Origin: Gamarada debralockiae
Taxonomy: Eukaryota; Ascomycota; Leotiomycetes; Helotiales; Hyphodiscaceae
Reading direction: 5' to 3'
Assembly: GCA_002803225.1 (NCBI GenBank)
Contig: NXFV01000911.1
Coordinates: forward strand, 62,001-126,000
Length of the DNA stretch: 64,000 nt
Below, one piece after another: positions 55,839 to 64,000 of the stretch. Every line of letters starts with the position of its first letter. Position 1 is the first letter of the stretch. The notes beneath the pieces are model-generated. The model was given only the letters and a program-made list of their open reading frames with translations, made no database searches and was not told where the DNA came from. The translations under genes were made by a program, and so were the position numbers.

Positions 55839-57407
55839 GCTTCTTCATTCAGCTCAGGCTTCAGGGCCGTATTGGCGTATTGGCGTCTCACAGCCTCGTT
55901 CGTCCCAATTCCAGCCTTGGGCAAAGACCCCTTTTGAATATCAAGGTCGCAATTACTTCTTTTCTTCTCGCACACGATATTGGAGCTTCGATACTTGGGT
56001 AATTGATAACGGAAGAGCTTCGACTTTGCGGTCGGAGGAGCCTATGTCCTGTCATACTCTGCTACGCCGTAAAATGTTGGTTGGTGGCTCAGACAGCTCG
56101 CTAGGGCCAATGAAGGAGCGCGGCACAGTCTCAGCCCTGCATATGGGTCCGTTTTTTGACGGATGAGGCACAATCTCGGCTGCCGTGGGGTTTCAGCCAT
56201 GGGGTTTTATTTTTAAGCCGGCTCCGTCCGCATTTACGAAGTCGTTTTTGACTTTGCGAAGAATTTGAAGTTGTTGGCTGTGTGTGTATTTCAATGCGCC
56301 TCTCCGCTTTCTGAATGGAATTTCATCGAGGAAAAGGCTAGAAATCGAAGAGAAATCTGGAGTGTTTGTATAGAGTTCGGAAATTCGGATTATGTCTGCT
56401 TGCGAAGTCGCAAATGCAAACAGCTCCTGCGTTTCGTGTCAGATGTACGCTCCTGCTCAATTTGAAGCTGAAGCGAGCTTCAAAAACTCTAAAACTCAAG
56501 GGGAAAGCTCTCAAAGAAATATACCTCGTATTTGCAGCATGTGAATCTGACCTCAATCAGGCAGCTCCTGCCCTTTTGGTTCAGAGATTTGAATGGAGTC
56601 TATTTTCGCCCTGATCCGAGAGATTCCTCACCGTCGCGATGGGAGGATTTCTTGATTGCACTTCAGGCGCGTTGCAGATTTACAGCATCGAAGAGCCATG
56701 ATCATCATGACTGGTCGTGGCACTGTCCAAAATTCTGTTCGCACTTGCCGTATTGCTTGGTCTGGAAAGCATAGTATCAGCCATTCACGTCGCTCCAGCG
56801 ATTGAACAGAATGGATTTGATATGTCGTACCATTGATGCATTTGACTTCATCGCCAGAACAGAGCAAGAGGCCAGACCAACGTGTCCAAAAAACGACGTG
56901 TCAAGCATTCGATTGAAATGGATATGAGAGCGGCCCATACCTTCCACGTTTTCCCAGAGTATGCCTCTTCTCATTCGTAGTGCTTCAATCATCTTGTTGC
57001 GTGCGCTCGACTGCATGCACTGGATTTGCGACCGAAGTGGACTAAGGATCGCAGCTCTATTTGCATCTGAAGATTACCCTATGGTCGAGAATTCGTTCAA
57101 ACTGAGCGAAATATATCATCTAAAAGTGGAAATGTATTCTTTTCAAGCAATGCACTACCGAGGGAAAAGGGGGGGCATGAACGAGATGGGACCCCTGAAA
57201 GGTGGGGAAAGGCCAGAGCTAAACTCAGATAGGCGAATCGTTCCTGCCCTTCAGAGCTACCGATGATGGTTATTGCCGGTTTACTTTCACATGCTGTATT
57301 ATTGGAGTATTGAATTATTATATATTGTTTTGGAGATTGCTCTGAGCGATAAAGCTGTGCCCAGATTTCAGACCTGATCTATGAATTCTCTAAAATTCCT
57401 TACTGAG
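55839..57407. other. Long intergenic stretch, no gene supported
   Basis: Only short ORFs on both strands (longest about 109 residues) without family or splice support. Confidence 0.45.
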
Positions 57408-58488
57408 ATGGCTGAACGCCTACCCTTTGTACACTATCTCGCTTTCCCAGTGCAGAACAATTACTGAAAGCTTACCAGGTCGTATATGACACAATGACAT
57501 CAACCCCTTTCTCAGGAAATCCCACACCAGTCTTTATACTCAACCACCTCGATCCGTGGCTTCCTGAACACAGCATGCAACTGATCGCAAGGTCCACCCT
57601 CCTCATCTCAACCCCAACTCCCGCCTAACATCTCTACAGAGAAATGAACCACTCTGAAACCGTCTTCGTCCGCCGACGCTCAAAATCCACCTCCAACTCA
57701 TTCGATATCCGCTGGTACACGCCTATCGCAGAAGAGCCATTCTGCGGACACGGCATTCTAGGAGCAGCGCACGCCTTACATACAGCAGGTCTGGGCAATG
57801 AATTCGATTTCACGACTTTCACGGGGATTAAAACTTCTGCTACGATCGCCCCATCCCATTTAACAAAGTCATCCAGCAGCGACCACGTGATAATCTCCAT
57901 GTCCTTCCCTTCTTCTCCAGTGCTGCCCTCGCTCTCAATCTCAGACAAGGTCAAAACAGAATTCGCGAAAGCTCTGAGTGTTGATAGAAACAAGATTCTA
58001 AGTATTGGGCAGAATGCGTTGATGGATATCGTCCTTGAACTTGATCCACACCTCGATTTCTCTGCAGGAAAGATGAAGATCGATCCCGTGGCACTGCTCA
58101 AAGCAAGTCCGGAGGGAACTAGGAGCCAGGTTATTACGAGCTCGTGGAGTTTGGATCCCAAGGTGGATTTCGCCAAGCGTGTTTTTGCTTATGGTTCGGA
58201 AGGTATGGCATCGCTCCGGGTTTGAAGTGGATATTCAGGGAACTAACTGGGGCAGATCAAGCCACAGGGTCGACGTATTGTGCGTTGGTGCCGTACTGGG
58301 GAGAGAAGCTTAAGAAGGCGGAATTGAGGTGTTTGCAGCCTTCGTGGAGAGGGGGCGGTGCGACTTTAAAGTGGAAGGCTGATGGAACGGTAGTGGAGGT
58401 ATTGGCGCAGAGTGTGAAGACTGCTGAAGGTAGTATCGTTATACCCCTCTCAGGTAATGGGATGGAGCAAGTAAAGGCAAAACTTTGA
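57408..58488 (+). CDS. PhzF-like isomerase/epimerase
   Basis: Four exons: 57408-57428, 57479-57591, 57640-58202 and 58256-58488. They sum to 930 nt, 309 residues, the family length. The tiny first exon (MAERLPF, donor gtacac, acceptor taccag) was chosen because it restores the family start PFVVYDTMTSTPFSGNPTPVF. The catalytic Glu lies in IAREMNHSETVFV (across a splice). EEPFCGHGILGAAHAL and DQATGSTYCALVPYW (again across a splice) are the other PhzF landmarks. The family covers diaminopimelate-epimerase-fold isomerases; PhzF of phenazine makers is one member, but most fungal copies have no known substrate. It is probably a cytosolic enzyme. No phenazine genes are nearby. Confidence 0.9.
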
Positions 58489-59136
58489 TAAAGCACAAAG
58501 AATGTTTAAATAATTTGGTGAGGTCGTTGTCCATTCTATTTAATATTCCCTCCACTTTCGTTGAGTAAGGCTGCCAAAGCCATCCTTTGAGAGGAACAAA
58601 GAACATCTCACCCTCAGGTGGAGGTGACGGCATTCTCCGACTTCCACCCTCCCCAAGCCCCACTTCCAATTCCTCTAAATCTTCACCGTCGGAATCGTAT
58701 GGTTCCAATTACTTCCCTTCCCTTCTCCACTAACACATCCCTCAAAGCATTTTCCACCGCTCCCCGATAACTTGAAGAGATGAGAAGAAAACGGGGGAAA
58801 TTTGTACAGTGCAACTTTGCAATTCGACCTTTTGATTAATAAGAGACAAGGGATGATGTTGGAAACCTGAGATCAAGCAACGCTTGGAGCCTGATATGAG
58901 GCTGGGAGGCGCTGAGGCTACACCCCCTTGATGAACTGGGCGCATCGCTGTTGGGAGCCCTTGCGGTCGACTCTCCAATGAACCAGTGAAGATATTTTTT
59001 AGTGGCAACAATTTCGCTGAGATCGTGAGGATCTGCACCACATGGTTTTAAGTCTACGGCTCGGACGACCATGCTTTCGCTGAGAGATCTGATTATAATA
59101 GGTCACTCAATGGTGCCTCTTAAGGGAGGTCCATGC
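58489..59136. other. Intergenic, one weak ORF
   Basis: A minus-strand ORF (58439-58708) overlaps the PhzF 3' end and has GEMFFVPLKGWLWQPYS; it may be a relic of another gene. Nothing else is recognised. Confidence 0.4.
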
Positions 59137-59690
59137 TTAGGTCAGTGCAGTATTCGCGGCATAACTCGCTGTCTTGCCCCTATCCTTAAGCTTCCACAAG
59201 AGGCCGCGGTAGATATTGTCTTTCCACAGACCTACAAAATAAGTGTCGGCATGTGTCTGTGCCATTTTATGTGCCAGGCCAAAGATCGCAGGTAACTTGT
59301 CTGGGAAAACGACAGTTCTTTTTTGGTGTACATGGCCATCAAAATCGCACCAATCAAGATAATCATCTCTTTCAGGGTGATGGATGTTGAACTCTCCGTT
59401 CTTGCTTTCCTGGACCAAGGATTCCTCCGTGTCGAGGGCAGTTTGTACACCAGATCCTCTACTCTAACGGGGGCAGAAACGCTGTCCATAACCAAAATGT
59501 CGTTGAAGAAGTAAAGAATACACGTGGAGAGAACATGCTCCTGGAGAATCCAGTCGCGTGTATTCCACACCTAGTTGACAAGCGAAGTCGTAGGACTGCG
59601 GCTGTACGGAAACTGTAGGTGCACCCTTACCTTGTGAGCGTGACCCGGGCGAAACTTGAAAGGAATGTTGCAATCTTACTACTAGAGACC
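59137..59690 (-). pseudogene. HET-domain gene relic
   Basis: On the minus strand VWNTRDWILQEHVLSTCILY (ends near 59570) matches the 'LNTRGWxLQExxLSPR' block of HET proteins. In another frame FPDKLPAIFGLAHKMAQTHA and YFVGLWKDNIYRGLLWKL match the block that follows in many HET proteins. The frame change lies at about 59400. The SYCWG start and the downstream part are absent. A stop lies just before VWNT, and SFKFRPGHAHKV precedes it. This is a fragment of about 180 residues of a once larger gene. Confidence 0.7.
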
Positions 59691-61249
59691 TGCGATAGCT
59701 AAGACTGCCACAAAGAGAGCCGCCCCGATTACGATCCTATCAAGGCTTGTTAGGCCTTGTGCTCTACTTTTCCTTATGGTGATATTGTTGACGTTGTTAT
59801 TGTTGGTTCCTCCATCGCAGATGTTGGTGTCGACTGGGCTCGTTGCTGTGCTGGCTCGAACAGCTCCTGTAAATAAATGTCGGGAATGTCACGTTGGTAT
59901 GTGATAGAGGACTAGCAGGCCAATAAATCACTTTGAAAGACGAGAACAATTTGAGAACAAACCTGTCAACACTCGTTGTGCCAGGTGCGGCTTGGGTGAC
60001 TGCAGGAGGAAAGAAACCATTGGCAGTCCAGTACTCATTGAACAAAGCTGCCGCACTAGAAGCAGAACTCGAATTTCTTGAGCCTGCGATACGTCTCAGG
60101 ATATGGATCGGTAGCTCACAGTTCGTAGGGGGGTTTGCTTGGATGCCCAAGGGCGCTGTTAAAATGATGCATGGGCTCCGTATATCGTGGTCTGTAAGGG
60201 GGGGGGGAGGCATGAGGGGGTTTAACAAGAGGATTTGCGGGCGCATGGCCATGGTGAGTGAAGATGCTGAGGGCCCGCGGCTTGAAAGTTAAGAGCCAGG
60301 TCCTTTCACGGGGCTCGGGAGGGAGGGACGAGAATGAGGTGAAGGATGACGATGGTGGTGGTGCTAGGGTGTAAAATGCCCGCCTTGGAAAGTGCTGAAT
60401 TGTTTATTATAACTGAACAATCTGAACAGAATAGACAGCTTCAATTAGAACTTAAACAATTGATATGTCTTCTGCTGCAACTTTTCAATTCGTACTTTCA
60501 TATGTGAGGAAGAGAACGGGACGGAGGTACGGAGGTAGACACCTGAGATTAGGCAGAAGGTGGGGGCTAAGGAGGCGGAACAGGCTCCGCCTCGCTGAAC
60601 AAAATCTCGTCCCGTCGTCGTCGAACTCCGAACTCCATCCCCCCAAAATCTATTAACAACTATTCTTTCAACAGAATGAATAGGTTGGTCAATTTGAAGC
60701 AGCCAAGTTAACACTTCTCTGATGGCTGCCATTTTATCGGCCGTATCCAGCATTCGTGACCAGGAGGAAGTCAGATCGCGGCGCGCGACATGGTCCCGTC
60801 ACGATCGTGTCAGATGGAATTTTCTCGTCAAGCATCAAGTGATGAATCGATCGCGTGAATTGCATTGTACAAGATCATTTGGTAATCGAAGACGAGGACC
60901 TTGGGATAGGGGTTCCTGCGGACGAATCCTAAAGTGAACGGGTGACGAGAGAGAGCAACTGAAAAGTTTGACGTCGGCCTCCGAATTCGTCACGTGAAAT
61001 CACCATCCAATTGGAGTCCCAGATGGAAATGGAATCTGTGGACAGAATGTTGAAGGGGTAAATACTTTAATTTTGATTTGGTCGTGGGTATCTTCATCAA
61101 ATCCACCCATTTTCTTCCCAGTCCCACGGCTCCTCCGAAAATAATGTATACAATTTCAAACCAGATCAGTCGCAGCCGAGTGATACCGCGAACGCCGTTG
61201 TCTCAAACTCCATCACTAAAATCTCCAAATGTACCAATTATTGCTTTCA
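59691..61249. other. Intergenic, weak overlapping ORFs
   Basis: Opposite ORFs at 59797-60252 (-) and 59933-60292 (+) overlap; neither has a family. A run of ten G lies at 60198-60207, and CACGTG at 60991-60996. Confidence 0.4.
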
Positions 61250-62128
61250 TCAGTATTGACAAGTGTCCGTCGAGCCTTCCCAAGTTCCACCACCAGCCTT
61301 ACATAGTCCTTGCGCATTGCCCCAATGATATACACCGCCGAATATCGCCAATGGCAGGACCACAAATGGGAGCATAAGGACCAAAGCCCAAAGCAAAATT
61401 CGGAAATTCCTCTCTGTGCATACTCTCTTCTTTTTAGTCTGTAAGGAATTAGGTTTCTCGTGGGGTTTATTGAGTTCTACGTCTTCGAAGTCGTCACGCG
61501 TGTTCGGCCGGTATGCGGATGGTGGGGGCTGAGTGGGTTCCCATGATGCTTTTTCGTTGGTGAACTGCGAATGTCAGCCCTCTGAGGTGTGATGAAGCGA
61601 GAAGAGGAAGGGTACCTCTCGTACATCATCAGTGATATGGATCCCCAAGCCATCATCCGCACTCCTAGATCTAGGTAATTGAAACTCTTCAGCAGATGAC
61701 ATCGTCGATCTCGGATGTTCATGCTCATTCCGTTGTTGGTTCTGCCAATCTACTCTGTTGAAGTGAATGCTGTTCGAAGGGTCCTCAACATTCTCAGCGG
61801 CATAAGGTGAATGCGAATTCCCATATGCTTCATTGTCATACTCGGCGCCTCTCGGAAGTCTATCCGGACTCCACGAATCAGGATGCCATGCACTCTTTCT
61901 TCTCACTGGGGATAATGGTGATACGATTGCTTCCTCTGCATAATCATGGTAATCGTCTCCGACAGTGAATGGGTTATTGTTATGGTCGGGATACATACTG
62001 AGTCTTGTGTGTTCGCCCGGGTTGGCTTTGTCAGGTGCGTTCGAGCCGTGTACTAAGCTATATATGATTTCGTTCAATGTGTTGATGAGTATGGTCATAT
62101 CATCAACAGGAGGAGCTTCAGAATCCAT
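61250..62128 (-). CDS. Small single-pass membrane protein
   Basis: Exons 62128-61616 and 61564-61250 (51-nt intron, donor gtaccc, acceptor cgcag) sum to 828 nt, 275 residues. A long polar, disordered N-terminal region (with SPVRRKSAWHPDSWSPDRLP) is followed by a basic KKKR stretch and one membrane segment (ILLWALVLMLPFVVLPLAIF). A short tail follows with two Cys and aromatic/Gly residues (YHWGNAQGLCKAGGGTW). No domain was recognised. Its plan is close to that of the neighbour at 62605-63287, which may be a diverged tandem paralogue. Confidence 0.72.
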
Positions 62129-62604
62129 TGAGGTTCTGCAGAACTTTGATATACTGTTGTCATATTCCAGCTACGGCCGAGCCGCTCGCGATATGTCGGG
62201 ATCCTAATTCGCAAACCGAAGGATTGGGTAGGAACCCACCCATGTCTGACACGACACACAGTTTTCACGGACGATCGGGCACGAAATCCTCAAATAACCC
62301 CTCCTCATTCCTTGTTCCTTGGCAGTCACTTCTCAAATTTCTGTTTCACGAGTTGATGAAACGCGATTACGTGAAGATGCTAAGAGAGTTATCACGTGGT
62401 TTATGGGTTCCTCTCCTTTCCAACTCTTAAGGCAAAAACCCCTTCCTCTACGATAAGTCCCCGACGCCAAGAGGTATAAGAAATTCCAGCCAAATTATAG
62501 GCCGCTTTATATACCCAAATCTTCTTTTTAAGCCCCAAACGCCAAATATACATTCCCAAATCCCGAACTCTTTCCCAAAGAAATCCGCCAAGAAAAGAAA
62601 AGTC
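62129..62604. other. Spacer between two TM-protein genes
   Basis: Contains the promoter of the 61250-62128 gene; CACGTG at 62393-62398. No coding region is supported. Confidence 0.45.
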
Positions 62605-63287
62605 TCACGGACACTCCTGATATCCCTCATTCCAATTACCATTCACCCATGTACCCGGAACTTGATAACACCCCATCGTTGTGTTCTCATTATCGTTATG
62701 TATTTTCACCGCGATGAAAATCGCCAGTGGCAAAATCACGAGGATAATCAGCGCGAGCACCGCTGCAATAATGAGCTTCCGCTTGCTGTGTCGAGGACGC
62801 AGTGGGTCTTCGAATGACGCGAGTAAGTCCTTGTTGTCAGTGCCGTATGGACGTTGCCTGAATGGCGATGAACGCATAGGTGGGCTGTAAGGTGGTGGTG
62901 CGATGGCTGAAGTTTTTGCTTGATCCTCCCAGGCCTGGCGAGATGGTGTTGGTGACGGATGTGAGACGTTGATGGTTACCGTTGTGCTGCCTTTGCTGGG
63001 ATTTGGTGACTACAGAACATCAGAACTTGGTTTCCCGAACTGAGGAAGGGAGGAAGGAGGTGGATTACGTATGAGACACGATGTTGTTTGTTGATTGGAT
63101 CAGACATTGTTCGTGCTAGTGTTGCGTGAATAGTGTTGGATCTGGATCTGGTACCGTTGTTATTGTTGCTAAGTGGCACATCCTCGAAAAACGAGATATC
63201 GTGCATAACGTGTCCTACGGGGCTGTCTATAGAATGTCTAGACGTTAATCGAGGTGAAGTGGTAACTGCGAGGGTGGACTTCTCCAT
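62605..63287 (-). CDS. Small single-pass membrane protein
   Basis: Exons 63287-63069 and 63009-62605 (59-nt intron, donor gtaatc, acceptor tgtag) sum to 624 nt, 207 residues. The polar N-terminal region contains SAIAPPPYSPP (PPxY motif) and a basic block RPRHSKRK. One membrane segment then follows (LIIAAVLALIILVILPLAIF) and a 30-residue tail with two Cys and Trp/Gly/Asn (GCYQVPGTWVNGNW). The order basic block, segment ending LPLAIF, short C-W-C tail is shared with the gene at 61250-62128. The family is not recognised. Confidence 0.72.
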
Positions 63288-64000
63288 GGTTCAGGTTGAC
63301 GAGACAAGACTCCTTGAACTGGAATTCCTATTGGTGAAAGCGAGGACAGGCTGCCTAATTAGTTAAGTTCCTACGCGTGCCTGAAGATTCAACTCCTATC
63401 GTTCTCAATGTGGACAAAAGGAAGGGGAAGGACGATCGAAAATGAGATTGCGGGTATTTGCTGTCAAGTTCGGAGATGAAGGAGAAAGAAGATGCCGATG
63501 AGGATGTCGTGATTCTTGTGAAGATGTTCTGAGGATGTCGTACGGCCGGTGTTTGATGAGGATGATGGAACGGATGGATTGAGGTGGAATATATGGATTC
63601 TGGAGTCAAGTGTGCTGGATTAGTAAGTTGATGGGGTTGGGTGGCTGACGGCGTACCGGCGGGGTTCAGGAGGAAGCGGGATCTGAGGATGGGAACGGGG
63701 CTGCGTCAGATCCGTCAGATTCCCCCTCCGAAGTACGAAAGTACGCAAACAATCAAATGTTCCCCCATTCGAATTTAAATGAGCAAATTATAAATGCGAA
63801 ATTCAGCATGAAGGCATTTTCTATCGTGCGTAAAGTATTGTACGTAGGACAAATCACGGTTTCCTGGGCACGTGATTAATCTTCTTCGCACTTAGATAGC
63901 AGCCTTCAGAGATTCTTCAACATATCTATTTATACATATAAATGCACAATACCGTACACTTAGGGAATCTCTATTGAAATCAAAACCCAGTTGCCCATGC
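63288..64000. other. Intergenic to window end
   Basis: No gene is supported. A CACGTG core lies at 63869-63874. The last 200 nt are AT-rich. Confidence 0.45.

Noticed and set aside
57634..58176. Minus-strand ORF of 180 residues
   Set aside because: Shadow of the PhzF-like gene, whose frame and catalytic motifs are clear.
1..64000. CRISPR arrays, bacterial operons or ribosome binding sites
   Set aside because: Introns and gene families show a fungal nuclear genome; no direct-repeat array with spacers is present.

Overview
This window looks like nuclear DNA of a filamentous ascomycete (Pezizomycotina, most likely a leotiomycete such as Helotiales; the class is an inference from gene families, not proven). 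Genes carry many short introns (about 45-65 nt, GTAAGT-like donors, CTAAC/CTGAC branch sites, YAG acceptors). The families are typical of moulds: HET and 2EXR proteins, a Zn2Cys6 regulator, a LaeA-like methyltransferase, cytochrome P450, GPI-anchored wall and phospholipase enzymes, and a CorA-like two-TM protein. There are no operons. No rRNA, tRNA or CRISPR was recognised. Exon models below were built by eye from splice signals; wherever a complete model is given the summed exons are a multiple of three.

Layout. 0.3-8.1 kb: a PQ-loop (MPDU1-like) membrane protein, a CorA-like protein with an unresolved N-terminus, and a large VIT/vWA protein. 8.4-12.7 kb: a decayed low-complexity island with an amino-acid permease pseudogene (5' truncated, three one-base frameshifts), a small cysteine-rich secreted protein, and a Tc1/mariner transposase relic. 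12.7-16.9 kb: an MFS exporter followed by a Zn2Cys6 regulator on the same strand. 17.4-18.9 kb: two more pseudogenes (2EXR-type and GrpB-type). 19.5-21 kb: a GH76 (Dfg5/Dcw1-like) wall enzyme. 22-26.6 kb: a divergently arranged methyltransferase and P450, a possible minimal secondary-metabolism module. 26.9-32.1 kb: a 2EXR protein, a free-standing alanyl-tRNA editing protein, then a relic in which a homoserine-acetyltransferase-like pseudogene abuts a P450 fragment and a truncated gene start. 33-42.8 kb: a large BRCT protein, a HET protein whose N-terminus is a coding minisatellite, and a phospholipase B. 43-46.8 kb: largely gene-poor, with a strong inverted repeat. 46.9-48.9 kb: a secreted three-repeat precursor with kexin sites and an acidic coiled-coil protein. 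50-63.3 kb: an amidase, a PhzF-like protein, a HET relic and four small single-pass membrane proteins of similar architecture.

The most novel candidate is the secreted precursor at 46884-47276: signal peptide, three 40-residue repeats each holding one conserved Cys-x7-Cys peptide, bounded by Lys-Arg sites and Glu-Pro spacers, as in pheromone or kexin-processed repeat peptides. Also notable are the density of pseudogenes with small indels beside intact genes, the Cys-rich secreted protein set in transposon debris, the MT/P450 pair, and the HET minisatellite.
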